From contig NZ_JABWGV010000001.1 in NCBI RefSeq assembly GCF_013370205.1, positions 62,001 through 126,000 of the forward strand: a stretch of DNA of 64,000 nt. The letters run 5' to 3'. Below the pieces are notes generated by a model, which worked only from the letters and a program-made list of their open reading frames with translations, did not search any database and was not told the DNA's origin. The position numbers and the translations under genes were made by a program. Source of the DNA: Qipengyuania atrilutea (GTDB lineage Bacteria; Pseudomonadota; Alphaproteobacteria; Sphingomonadales; Sphingomonadaceae). This document shows positions 33,121 through 41,175 of the stretch, one piece after another (position 1 is the first letter of the stretch; the number at the start of each line of letters is the position of its first letter).

Positions 33121-34545
33121 ATGAGATTGCTGATGACGATCGCGGCATTGTTTGCCGCCGCCCCTTCGCTCGCCCAGGATTCGCCGCTCGAACGCGCAGA
33201 GCAGGGGCGGATTGACCTCAATGAATCGCAGAACGAACTAGCGCAGGCCCGCTACGACTTCGGTCAGGTCGAACCTGAAAACCTGCCGCTGGAGGTCTTC
33301 GACGACTGGGCGAAGATGGAAGCCGAAGCCCGAACGGGCGAGCTGGCGCTCCGCCGCGCACTATACGCAGTCGACAAGCTGATCGAAGCACTGCGCGCAG
33401 GCGGCGTTAACGTACCTACGCCGGAACCGGAGCCGCTGCCGGACCCGATGCCCGATCCCGAACCGATTCCAAATCCACAGCCTCCGACCGATTCGACAGT
33501 CCCGACCAAGGGACTGGCCGCAGTGCAAGACGGCCTCGATTATACGGCGCTCACGTATTCGCATGGACGCATCGCAGGTTCCAGCGCGCCCGACGTCGTC
33601 GGCGCGTTCCGCTTCATCTGCGCGCCGGGACAGCTGCGCTACGACGATCCGGTCGTGTTCCCCGGCAAGCCGGGGGCCTCGCACCTGCATCAGTTCTTTG
33701 GCAATCTCGAAGCTGATGGAAACTCGACCTACGAAAGCCTGCGCAAGTCGGGCGAAAGCACCTGCACGAGTGACCTGAATAGGTCGGCATACTGGATGCC
33801 AGCACTGCTTACAGGCGACGGGCATGTCGTCCGGCCGGAATACTTCTCGATCTACTACAAGCGCCGCCCGCTAGGCGACGCGGCGTTCGAGAACAACGGG
33901 ACGAAGCCTGCCCGCTTCCCGCGCGGCTTGCGCTATATCTTCGGGTGGGATGCCTACCGCGCTTCGGAGTATCAGAAGCCCAAGGCGAACTTCAAATGCA
34001 ATCCCGGCGAAGGTGGGTCGTTCAGCGGTACTATGACCGAGGTGCTGGCGCGCTGCCCAGTAGGCGGCGCGTTCTATGCTTCGCTATCATCCCCTAAATG
34101 CTGGAACGGCACGGATCTCGACAGCCCTGACCATCAGGCCCACATGACCGGAAGCTACCGCAACCGCGATAGCGGCTACATCGAGGCTTGCCCGTCGACG
34201 CATCCGTATATGCTGCCGACGTTCACGATTACGGCCAAGTATGTCGTGCAAGAGGGCGAAGATACGAGCAAGTGGTACTTCGCGAGCGATCCGATGGCAC
34301 CGGAAGAGTTTCGCGAACCCGGCTACACCCTGCACGCCGACTGGTTCGGGGCATGGAACGATCTGGCGCTGAACACTTGGCAAGAGCATTGCATCGAGAA
34401 GATGCTCAATTGCTCGGACTTCAATTTCGGCAACGGGTCGGGCGGCCAGCGTAACGAATATTACCACAACAAGACGTGGAACAACACGCAGCCGGACCGC
34501 CCTGCGGTCCCGACGCGCCCAGAAGGCACGACACACGCGCATTGA
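33121..34545 (+). CDS. Secreted DUF1996 domain protein
   Basis: 474 aa with a signal peptide (MRLLMTIAALFAAAPSLAQ). Residues ~22-95 are helical, then a Pro/Asp/Glu linker (PEPEPLPDPMPDPEPIPNPQ) leads to a DUF1996 domain from ~150: VVGAFRFICAPGQLRYDDPV, HLHQFFGN, YWMPALLTGDG, and a C-terminal W/H/N-rich half. DUF1996 is common in fungi and actinobacteria as a secreted domain of unknown function. AAGGAA precedes the start. Presence in a prophage-like island is unusual. Confidence 0.82.
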   Translation: MRLLMTIAALFAAAPSLAQDSPLERAEQGRIDLNESQNELAQARYDFGQVEPENLPLEVFDDWAKMEAEARTGELALRRALYAVDKLIEALRAGGVNVPTPEPEPLPDPMPDPEPIPNPQPPTDSTVPTKGLAAVQDGLDYTALTYSHGRIAGSSAPDVVGAFRFICAPGQLRYDDPVVFPGKPGASHLHQFFGNLEADGNSTYESLRKSGESTCTSDLNRSAYWMPALLTGDGHVVRPEYFSIYYKRRPLGDAAFENNGTKPARFPRGLRYIFGWDAYRASEYQKPKANFKCNPGEGGSFSGTMTEVLARCPVGGAFYASLSSPKCWNGTDLDSPDHQAHMTGSYRNRDSGYIEACPSTHPYMLPTFTITAKYVVQEGEDTSKWYFASDPMAPEEFREPGYTLHADWFGAWNDLALNTWQEHCIEKMLNCSDFNFGNGSGGQRNEYYHNKTWNNTQPDRPAVPTRPEGTTHAH

Positions 34546-34749
34546 GGTGGGCGGGGCAGACTAGCCGCCTGCTTGCGGCGTACTGTCCCGCTTTCCGACC
34601 TGCAGATAGATACCGTTTAGGGCGCACGTCAAATTGGCGAAGCGCCGGTGTTTTTCTTGGCATACGAGTCGGGATGGTTACGAAGTCTAGCGTTACTATG
34701 CGGCACATTGCATCTCCGTTGATGAGACGCACCTAGCGGCCACTCGCGG

Positions 34750-35001
34750 TTAGAACCGTAAGCGTCCGTTCTCCGCGGGAGCGTCCACGCCAAGCGCAAT
34801 GAAGGTGAACAACAGACGTCGGTCGCTATCTAATACTTCGACGCGGAGTTCCTCGCCCAGCCATAATAACTGAGGTTTCTCGCTAAGATACTGAGCAGCA
34901 AATTTTACCGCTTCGACTCGGGCCTCACAGAGGCTGCTAATATCAACCCCCTGGTTATCCCGGTCAGTGATCGCTCCAGCTATATTGAAAAAATAGCGCA
35001 A
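34750..35001 (-). CDS. DUF6894 family protein (island copy)
   Basis: 83 aa from a TTG at 35001 preceded by GAGGG; the frame is open to 35088 with a GTG or ATG-like start giving 112 aa. The family core is LRYFFNIAGAITDRDNQGVD, ISSLCEARVEAVKFAAQYLS and LRVEVLDSDRRLLFTFIALG. DUF6894 proteins are small cytosolic proteins frequent near stress-response signalling genes in Sphingomonadales; function unknown. A second member lies at 51206-51628. Confidence 0.7.
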   Translation of the reverse strand: MRYFFNIAGAITDRDNQGVDISSLCEARVEAVKFAAQYLSEKPQLLWLGEELRVEVLDSDRRLLFTFIALGVDAPAENGRLRF

Positions 35002-35172
35002 AGCCGCCCTCGAACTTTGAAGATCAAGTAATAAATGCGCTAATCGACCGGATTCTGCAAGGAATTGAATCTTTTCCAGCGGTACCAATTGCTTGCAACA
35101 ATAAACGGGCTCGCCGGCGCGGGTCGACTGATTGCCACGGGGCGCGACTCTGATCGGTGCGTAGATGGATGA

Positions 35173-35236
35173 ATGAAGGCCAGCGCGAAGGGTCTGGGCG
35201 CTGGCCTTCTAGGAACGCACAGGGGAACAACCCTGT
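35173..35236 (+). repeat. Two-hairpin element, copy 1
   Basis: Hairpin 1: perfect 12-bp stem GAAGGCCAGCGC (35175-35186) with GCGCTGGCCTTC (35198-35209). After 9 nt, hairpin 2: ACAGGG (35219-35224) with CCCTGT (35231-35236). No T run follows either, arguing against a plain terminator on this strand. Strand of any transcript is not known. Confidence 0.75.
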
Positions 35237-35292
35237 AACCATTGCGATAGCCAGCACCTGTGAAGAAAGGCTAAATCTGCCGGAAAGAAAAA

Positions 35293-35315
35293 CCCCGCTG
35301 CGGGGGGCAGCGGGG
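35293..35315 (-). terminator. Minus-strand terminator-like hairpin
   Basis: CCCCGCTG (35293-35300) pairs with CAGCGGGG (35308-35315). On the minus strand the stem is followed by TTTTT (complement of 35288-35292), the form of a Rho-independent terminator. No annotated minus-strand gene lies upstream before the porin at 39.3-40.0 kb, so it may end an unannotated antisense or non-coding RNA. Confidence 0.55.
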
Positions 35316-35402
35316 CTAAGGTAGAAAGAGGTTTATATGTGACCCTTGTCTTGGGAGGCCCGCCGTAGGTCAGCGAGTATGGTGAAGCAAGACCCTCGGG
35401 CA

Positions 35403-35464
35403 ATGAAGGCCGGCCTGATTAAGCGACCCGACCGACCTTCACGAACCAGAACAGGAAGATCCTG
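35403..35464 (+). repeat. Two-hairpin element, copy 2
   Basis: Hairpin 1 spans 35405-35440 (GAAGGCCGGCC with GACCGACCTTC, two C-A mismatches). Hairpin 2 is CAGGA/TCCTG at 35452-35464, with further outer pairing (CCAG/CTGG). It begins ATGAAGGCC like copies 1, 3 and 5. Confidence 0.65.
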
Positions 35465-35620
35465 CTTCAGCTGGCGTAGGGGGTAGGGGTAAACGAACAG
35501 TCACGCCAGACCTTTCAGACGAAAATAGCCCGCATAACATTTGCTAAGTGGCCGTGGTACAACGCTTTTGTCCGTTCCAGTTTAACCCCATGGTAAGGGA
35601 GCGCACCTAGCCCAGCGTCC

Positions 35621-35980
35621 ATGTTCTCGGTCACCGGCAAAGCTTATAAGGCGGCGTTTCATAACCGCGGCCGCTCGCAGATCCTCCTGACGGGTCTCTT
35701 GCAACTCGATGACGAGTGGCGGCAGTTTCGGATCAAGGACATCTCCACAACCGGGCTGAAGGGTAACGGTATCCTCGACCTTCAGGCCGGAATGGACGTG
35801 CAGGTCCGCATTCGGAAAAGCGAACCGATCGCCGCCAGTATCGTATGGTCGAACGGAAGCCTGTTCGGACTGCGCTTCGTCCATCCGATCATTCCGGAAG
35901 AATTCCGTACCTGTATTACCGGAGAATATAACCCGCCGAGCGAACCGGAAAAACCGATCGCCCCGCGGCGACCGGTCTAG
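35621..35980 (+). CDS. PilZ domain protein
   Basis: 119 aa. It has AAFHNRGRSQILLTGLLQL, QFRIKDISTTGLKGNGILD (the D-x-S-x-x-G motif of PilZ) and IAASIVWSNGSLFGLRFVHP. PilZ proteins bind cyclic di-GMP and alter motility or surface traits; the N-terminal RxxxR arm needed for binding is not obvious, so nucleotide binding is uncertain. It stands alone on the + strand between copies 2 and 3 of the hairpin element. Confidence 0.82.
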   Translation: MFSVTGKAYKAAFHNRGRSQILLTGLLQLDDEWRQFRIKDISTTGLKGNGILDLQAGMDVQVRIRKSEPIAASIVWSNGSLFGLRFVHPIIPEEFRTCITGEYNPPSEPEKPIAPRRPV

Positions 35981-36027
35981 CATTTGAATCGGAAGCAGAG
36001 GACGAGCCTTAAGATTGCTGGAAAAAA

Positions 36028-36045
36028 CCCCGCACGAGGGCGGGG
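36028..36045 (-). terminator. Second minus-strand terminator-like hairpin
   Basis: CCCCGC (36028-36033) pairs with GCGGGG (36040-36045); on the minus strand it is followed by TTTTTT (complement of 36022-36027). Also 48 bp after the PilZ stop, where it could end that mRNA, but the T run is on the other strand. It resembles the hairpin at 35293-35315. Confidence 0.55.
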
Positions 36046-36142
36046 CGTTAGTCAGAGCAATTCAGTTCAGAAGCTGTCTAAATACAGCACCGTGATGAAT
36101 GGCGGGAGTCTGTTAACTTTGTCAGGTGTTCAATAATTAGTG

Positions 36143-36208
36143 ATGAAGGCCAGCGCTGAGGGGGCGGTTGCGCTGGCCTTCTAGGATCACACAACGAACT
36201 AACGCTGT
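36143..36208 (+). repeat. Two-hairpin element, copy 3
   Basis: Hairpin 1: perfect 12-bp stem GAAGGCCAGCGC / GCGCTGGCCTTC (36145-36156, 36170-36181) with a 13-nt loop. After 9 nt, a weak hairpin 2 (ACA-CG / CG-TGT, 36191-36208). Another small hairpin GCTGT/ACAGC lies upstream at 36074-36089. Confidence 0.7.
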
Positions 36209-36338
36209 AGCAGACGTTCTAAACAGCACTAGTAAATGAACGGTTGAGAAGGTCGCTGCGATTAAATGAGGCCTCGCAAGTGAAGCGGTCTAACATTTAC
36301 GTCTTCTCGATGCATGATGGTCCATCTAATTTCATCGA

Positions 36339-36405
36339 ATGGAGGCCAGCGCTCAGGTGGAGAGACGCTGACCTCCACATCTAAGCGCAGGATGCATCGC
36401 TGCGC
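36339..36405 (+). repeat. Two-hairpin element, copy 4
   Basis: Hairpin 1: GGAGGCCAGCG (36341-36351) with CGCTGACCTCC (36366-36376), one C-A mismatch. The A-T pair at stem position 2 of copies 1 and 3 is G-C here, changed on both sides. After 8 nt, hairpin 2: GCGCAG (36385-36390) with CTGCGC (36400-36405). Confidence 0.75.
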
Positions 36406-36500
36406 CTAACCATCCTTGCGACAGAACTACGTTTCTACACCATAACAAAAGGTGGCGTGTCAGAATAAGACACGGCTTGGTTGGGAAGGGCTGACGAGAA

Positions 36501-36565
36501 ATGAAGGCCGGTTCGGAAATGCGACCCAACCGGCCTTCTCGGGTACGAACAGGAGGAGACCCTGT
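36501..36565 (+). repeat. Two-hairpin element, copy 5
   Basis: Hairpin 1: perfect 11-bp stem GAAGGCCGGTT (36503-36513) with AACCGGCCTTC (36528-36538); three stem pairs differ from copy 1 with both partners changed. After 10 nt, hairpin 2: ACAGG (36549-36553) with CCTGT (36561-36565). It ends 142 bp before the HWE kinase start. Confidence 0.75.
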
Positions 36566-36707
36566 GCCGACCGTTTTGGACGTGGCGGGTAAAGGAACTT
36601 CTCAAGCGAATGCTTTCCTACAGCTTACCGGACTTAGCGGGATCCACGGTATCCTGATCATCACGGCAATCTCATGACATTACGATCTAAGGCGCTATAG
36701 AACGGGC

Positions 36708-37685
36708 ATGCTTGATGTGCCTCCTCTGGATATCGACGGTCTAAACGCCGTATTGCACACGGCGCTAGATGCCACCGTGGTGATGGACACAGAGGGAGTC
36801 ATTCGGGGCTGGAATACGATCGCGGTCCGCGATTTCGGGCATGCCATCGATGATGTAATAGGCAAGCGGATGAGCGAGGTTATCATTCCGCCTCGCTACC
36901 GCGAGGCCCATGAGCAGGGCCTCGCACGTTTTCTGGCGTCTGGTGTCGGGCCAGTGCTCGGACAACATTTTGAAATCGAGGCTCTGCACGCAGATGGCTC
37001 GGAACTGCCGGTAGAACTGTCGATCACGCATTCAACCCATTTCGGGGAGCCGCTGTTTATCGGATTCATACGCGATATCAGCGAGAGGCGGCGAGCGGAA
37101 AAAACGCAGCGCATCATGATTGACGAGCTCAATCACCGTGTGAAGAATGTGCTGGGCGTCGTGTCCGGACTGGCGCAGCAGACGCTCAGGACCGCAAGAT
37201 CGTTGGATCAATTCGGCGAGGACTTCACCGGCCGTTTGGGGGCACTCGGCCGCAGCCACGAAATCCTCACTTCGGTTAACTGGGAATGTGCTTCTTTAAA
37301 AGAACTCGTCCAGGCCATTACCGAGCCGTACGCTGGAGCGAATAGTCAGGTCACTATTACCGGCGAAGCGCTTCTTCTCCCCTCGAAGCACTTTCTGGCC
37401 CTCAGCATGATCCTGTATGAACTGCTTACCAATGCCGTGAAATACGGTGCGCTATCTGAGAGCAACGGGCGATTGACGATCCGATGGATGCGAGAGAACG
37501 ATGACATTCGTCTGGAATGGCAGGAGATACACGGCAACCGAATGGAGAAATCCGATCGACGGGGATTTGGCACACGAATGATCGAGTTCAGTGCAAAGCA
37601 CGATCTTCAGGGTGAAGCGAATTGGGACTGGTGCGACGGCAAGATGGTATTCAGGCTGGATTTCCCGTACCCGACTGGCCAATGA
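36708..37685 (+). CDS. PAS-HWE family sensor histidine kinase
   Basis: 325 aa, no membrane segment. PAS domain ~12-130 (HTALDATVVMDTEGVIRGWN ... FIGFIRDISERRRAE), then the HWE phosphoacceptor motif MIDELNHRVKNVLGVVSGLA (His at about residue 143), a truncated ATPase with YELLTNAVKYGALS and the late GFGTRMIEF. HWE kinases of this kind often feed the general stress response or light signalling in Alphaproteobacteria; the PAS lacks the clear LOV cysteine motif. Overlaps the response regulator gene by 4 bp. Confidence 0.9.
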   Translation: MLDVPPLDIDGLNAVLHTALDATVVMDTEGVIRGWNTIAVRDFGHAIDDVIGKRMSEVIIPPRYREAHEQGLARFLASGVGPVLGQHFEIEALHADGSELPVELSITHSTHFGEPLFIGFIRDISERRRAEKTQRIMIDELNHRVKNVLGVVSGLAQQTLRTARSLDQFGEDFTGRLGALGRSHEILTSVNWECASLKELVQAITEPYAGANSQVTITGEALLLPSKHFLALSMILYELLTNAVKYGALSESNGRLTIRWMRENDDIRLEWQEIHGNRMEKSDRRGFGTRMIEFSAKHDLQGEANWDWCDGKMVFRLDFPYPTGQ

Positions 37686-38179
37686 CTGAGATTGTGTTTT
37701 CTGAAATACACCGTCGCTTGGTGCTGCCCCTATCTCCGTCCGATCAACGAGGTTCAGGACGGTTCCAGGAGCAGACGACACTCGCCGAACGTTTGCTAGA
37801 GACTGAGGTTCTGATCGTCGAAGACGAGATGATAATTGCCTGGCAGATGCGCGATCTTCTCGAAGACATGGGGTTCAGTTCCGTTCGGACGGCGGGCACA
37901 TATAGCGAGGCGATCACGGCAGCGGAAACTCTCGCTCCTTCCCTACTCATATGCGACGTCAACCTCGGTAGCGGTCCAGACGGAATTGCCACGGCTGCTG
38001 ATATTGCCCGCATGACGTCGATAAAGCCGATCTTCGTCACCGGTTATGCCGGGGAGCAAATCAACGCCCGCGTCGAGGCGTTCGATCCACGGGCGAAGCT
38101 GCTGCGCAAGCCAATACAAGCCAAGAGCCTCAGAGCAGCAATTTACGAGGTCTTGCAGGGCGAGAGTTCACACCACTAA
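37682..38179 (+). CDS. Single-domain response regulator (HWE-kinase partner)
   Basis: 165 aa from the ATG overlapping the kinase stop (ATGA); an upstream in-frame ATG lies inside the kinase gene. An N-terminal ~40-residue extension precedes a receiver domain: TEVLIVEDEMIIAWQMRDLL, the phospho-acceptor Asp in LLICDVNLGSGPDGIA, Thr in IFVTGYAGE and Lys in LLRKPIQ. There is no output domain, so it is a CheY/phosphatase-like partner or part of a phosphorelay with the kinase. Confidence 0.88.
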   Translation: MTEIVFSEIHRRLVLPLSPSDQRGSGRFQEQTTLAERLLETEVLIVEDEMIIAWQMRDLLEDMGFSSVRTAGTYSEAITAAETLAPSLLICDVNLGSGPDGIATAADIARMTSIKPIFVTGYAGEQINARVEAFDPRAKLLRKPIQAKSLRAAIYEVLQGESSHH

Positions 38180-38381
38180 CCTATCTATCCACACTGGGCG
38201 CTTGCGCGGTAGGCATGTAATTTGGTTGATTATCGGACCGTAAGGCTTTCGTGCGTGATCTGATTTACTCGCTTCATAAGCCACCGAGCGCTCTGATATT
38301 CCGAATAACGCCCCTGCCAATTTGGCCGGCCTGTGTTATCTGTTCAGGCCATGGTCTTTACTAGGCATAGTGGGAACTAGG

Positions 38382-39167
38382 ATGGAACAGAACTTACTAG
38401 TGCGGAAGTTGGAAGGTTACGGGCCGCTCAGTGTCAATGATAGAATGGTCATTGAAAAAATGACAGCCGCAAACGTGGCGACTTTCCGCGCCAAATCAAA
38501 TATTCTTGCCGATGGCGAGTGCCCTGAACAGATTCATCTCATTCTTGACGGTTGGGCAGCGCGTTACAAAACGCTGTCGAATGGTAAGCGCCGGATCATG
38601 GCATTTCTTATACCTGGAGACTTTTGCCACCTGCACGTTACCGTGCTGAAACAAATGGACCACGGCATCATAGCCCTCACGCCATGTAAGGCAGCTATGC
38701 TCGACAGCAGAAAGCTAAGTGACTTAGCGAATAAGCGCCCGAACCTGACGCGGGCGCTCTGGTGGACGACGTTAGTTGACGAAGCGGTATTGCGGCAATG
38801 GGTTGTAAATGCAACACGTCCAGCCTTCACTGCGGTCGCACACCTTATGTGTGAACTACATCAACGCTTGAAGTCGATCGGCCTCGTGAAGGACGGGAAG
38901 TTTGAACTTCCCCTTACGCAGGCGGAACTAGCTGAGGCAACGGGTATCACGACTGTCCATTTGAACCGTACGTTGAAAGACTTACGGGAAAGTGGTTTGA
39001 TTGAACTCCGAGCGCACTCACTCTTCATTCCTAATTTCGCTGCGCTGGCAAAAGCTGCCGGGTTTAATGACCGTTACCTGCGCTTGCGGGAAGGAAAGAA
39101 GCGCGGGGATGATATCCGCTTGGTAAATGCACTTATAGGGGGGGATTCGCTGGCAGTTCCCAATTAA
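38382..39167 (+). CDS. Crp/Fnr family transcriptional regulator (island copy)
   Basis: 261 aa from the ATG at 38382; an in-frame ATG at 38322 is less likely. A cyclic-nucleotide-like beta barrel (LILDGWAARYKTLSNGKRRI; AFLIPGDFCHLH) precedes a winged HTH (LTQAELAEATGITTVHLNRT). No N-terminal cysteine cluster, so it is not an FNR oxygen sensor. It closely resembles the core-genome regulator at 50464-51180. Such FixK-like proteins bind TTGAT-type palindromes. Confidence 0.88.
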   Translation: MEQNLLVRKLEGYGPLSVNDRMVIEKMTAANVATFRAKSNILADGECPEQIHLILDGWAARYKTLSNGKRRIMAFLIPGDFCHLHVTVLKQMDHGIIALTPCKAAMLDSRKLSDLANKRPNLTRALWWTTLVDEAVLRQWVVNATRPAFTAVAHLMCELHQRLKSIGLVKDGKFELPLTQAELAEATGITTVHLNRTLKDLRESGLIELRAHSLFIPNFAALAKAAGFNDRYLRLREGKKRGDDIRLVNALIGGDSLAVPN

Positions 39168-39310
39168 CGAAATTAACTGGGGTAGTGGCTTTATAGGCAT
39201 TCGCATTCCCGAAAAGTATAGATCACCGCTGAACTTGAAGTGGCGGACATCGGCGGCTCGGATTCCGAACAACTTGCCGAGATGGAATGTAAGGATCTCG
39301 CTGCGATAGC

Positions 39311-39334
39311 GGGGCCGACGCTTCCGCCGGCCCC
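39311..39334 (-). terminator. Hairpin between Crp and porin genes
   Basis: GGGGCCG (39311-39317) with CGGCCCC (39328-39334), located after the porin stop on the minus strand and 144 bp after the convergent Crp stop. A likely shared terminator without a strong T run. Confidence 0.45.
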
Positions 39335-39342
39335 CGATCAAA

Positions 39343-40011
39343 TTAAAAGCGGAAGCCCAGGCCAGCGACGATCTGGTGACGTTCCAGGTCGAACTCGCCC
39401 AATTCCTCTTCAAGATCGACATTGAAGCCGTCGTAATCGAATTCGGAGTCTTGGTAGCTGGTGTACCGGTACTCGATCTTGCCAAGGAAGCCGCCGAACG
39501 AACGCTCGTAGCCAACGCCAAGTCTAATGCCGCTGAACCGGAAGTCTGCACTGTCGGACGCCGGCTCGCCGTCCACAGTACCTTCTGCGTCGAGATCCAA
39601 GGTCGTGTTTGCGTAACCAGCCTTACCGTAGAACAGGTTCGCACCCGACACGACGCCAATGCGTCCACCGAGATACCAGTTCAGACCATCTTCGAGACTG
39701 AGGGTGCCGTCGTAGACGCTGCCATCGATCGTCTCGGTCAGTTCTTCCTCGAACCCGTTTCCAGAGCTCGACACTTCGCCTTCGACGCCGAAGAGGAAGT
39801 TGCCGCTCTGAATGTCATATCCGGCTTCAGCACCGTAGAAGATGTCGTCGGTATTACCTTCAAGTTCGTCTTCACCGTCATCGACACTAATGTCGAAGCG
39901 ATCCCAACCGACGAGAACGCCGGTGCGAAGACCCTCGAAGGTGTCGACTTCCTGTGCGAAGACAGGCGACGAGCACAGGCACAAGCCAGCGCCCAATAGA
40001 AGCTTTTTCAT
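39343..40011 (-). CDS. Outer-membrane beta-barrel protein (Omp25/porin-like)
   Basis: 222 aa with a signal peptide (MKKLLLGAGLCLCSSPVFAQ). Alternating strands with AGYDIQSGNFLFGVEGEVSS, YLGGRIGVVSGANLFYGKAG, FRLGVGYERSF-like segment and a C-terminal aromatic residue (QIVAGLGFRF) match the eight-stranded OmpA-like barrels common in Alphaproteobacteria. Loops are strongly acidic. It is the only clear outer-membrane barrel in the island; phage-borne porin-like proteins can alter surface receptors. Confidence 0.85.
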   Translation of the reverse strand: MKKLLLGAGLCLCSSPVFAQEVDTFEGLRTGVLVGWDRFDISVDDGEDELEGNTDDIFYGAEAGYDIQSGNFLFGVEGEVSSSGNGFEEELTETIDGSVYDGTLSLEDGLNWYLGGRIGVVSGANLFYGKAGYANTTLDLDAEGTVDGEPASDSADFRFSGIRLGVGYERSFGGFLGKIEYRYTSYQDSEFDYDGFNVDLEEELGEFDLERHQIVAGLGFRF

Positions 40012-40307
40012 GTAGTGAATTCCCCCGTCCGTGATTGGACGGCGTGGCCTTTGCCGAAAATGCTTACGATTCGGATAATCGAATACTGCGACCCTTCAAA
40101 TTTAGTCGACGAACGACTTGGTGAGGCGGCTATTCCGTCAGTCTCCATTACGAAAGATCGAAAATTTATCTGGCCGAGTTCTCAACCCGATAAGTCCGGC
40201 TCTTCAGACGCCCATCTAGTCTTTACACCGAGTCTGCTCAGGCTTCTCCACCAGTCGCTTTGACCAGGAAAGCATTCACCTGAAGTTTGAGGGCGGAGGT
40301 GAAAGCT

Positions 40308-41084
40308 ATGCTCAATCAAGATCAACGGGACGCGATCGCGTTTCTAAACTCACACGGCTGGACGGACGTGCGGATTGGAAATGTCGTCGGCCGAACCGAT
40401 AAGGCGATCTGCCAATACCGGAAATCAAACGGCATTCCTGCAGCGAATTATCGGCACAGAATTGACGATCGCAAGGCTATTAGCATGTACGAGATGGGCG
40501 AAACTGACGGCGCAATCGCAAGAGTTTTAGGCGTCGATCAGTCCGCGATATGCTATTGGCGGAAACGCAACGGTTTGAAGGCGAATTTCACCGGCAATGC
40601 GCCTCTTCCGAAGCATACAAAGCGGATGGCTAAAGCATTATTGAAGGATGGTGCGTCCAAAACTCAAGTGGCGACCGCCGTTGGTTGCTCGGTCTACAGC
40701 GTCCAAAAGATTAGACGCGGCATGACCAGTCCGCACCTTCGCCGGACCGGCTTGAGCAATAAAGATATTAGGCACCGAGTTCGAAAGGATACGAGGCTAC
40801 TGGAGAAAATCGAGGCGGCGGTCGGCGCCAAGGTTCCTCAAGAGATCAGAGAGCACGCTTCCTACGATATGTACGCTGACCTGTTTGAAGGCGTTCTTTC
40901 TGTAGAACTCATTGAAGAGCGCGCCTCTCGCTATCGAAACAAGGCATACTCGATGTGTGGATCGACCTTTGAGCACGCTCGTCTTGATGCAGCAAACGAT
41001 CAGGGGCTGACCTTATTGGATCGGCTGTCCGACGAACTAACTGAAACTACGGATTATCTCGACGATGCAGACGCGCACTTTTAA
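40308..41084 (+). CDS. Multi-HTH DNA-binding protein of unknown function
   Basis: 258 aa; the ATG at 40308 has GGAGGT 8 bases upstream, which decides it over a TTG at 40287. The first ~150 residues hold three or four helix-turn-helix-like units: SHGWTDVRIGNVVGRTDKAI, MYEMGETDGAIARVLGVDQS and KDGASKTQVATAVGCSVYSV. They resemble the Resolvase/Hin HTH repeated. The C-terminal half is helical and acidic without a known domain. Possibly a regulator or recombination accessory factor; not assigned. Confidence 0.7.
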   Translation: MLNQDQRDAIAFLNSHGWTDVRIGNVVGRTDKAICQYRKSNGIPAANYRHRIDDRKAISMYEMGETDGAIARVLGVDQSAICYWRKRNGLKANFTGNAPLPKHTKRMAKALLKDGASKTQVATAVGCSVYSVQKIRRGMTSPHLRRTGLSNKDIRHRVRKDTRLLEKIEAAVGAKVPQEIREHASYDMYADLFEGVLSVELIEERASRYRNKAYSMCGSTFEHARLDAANDQGLTLLDRLSDELTETTDYLDDADAHF

Positions 41085-41175
41085 GTCGCTTAACTTGTGA
41101 AATATGTGGAACAAGGGTTCTCAAATTGCTTCTTTTGCGTCTACCTGATCTCTTTTTGTTCTGGAGAAGATTCGG

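Noticed and set aside
35173-36680. Short peptides starting MKAS/MKAG in the two-hairpin elements
   Set aside because: Copies 1, 2, 3 and 5 begin ATGAAGGCC, but the frames end at different points and share no residues beyond the first few, whereas the stem pairing is kept with compensatory changes. RNA structure explains the conservation better.
40015-40263. 82-codon frame between the porin and multi-HTH genes
   Set aside because: It overlaps the porin promoter region, has no ribosome site, and its codon use is unlike the neighbours.
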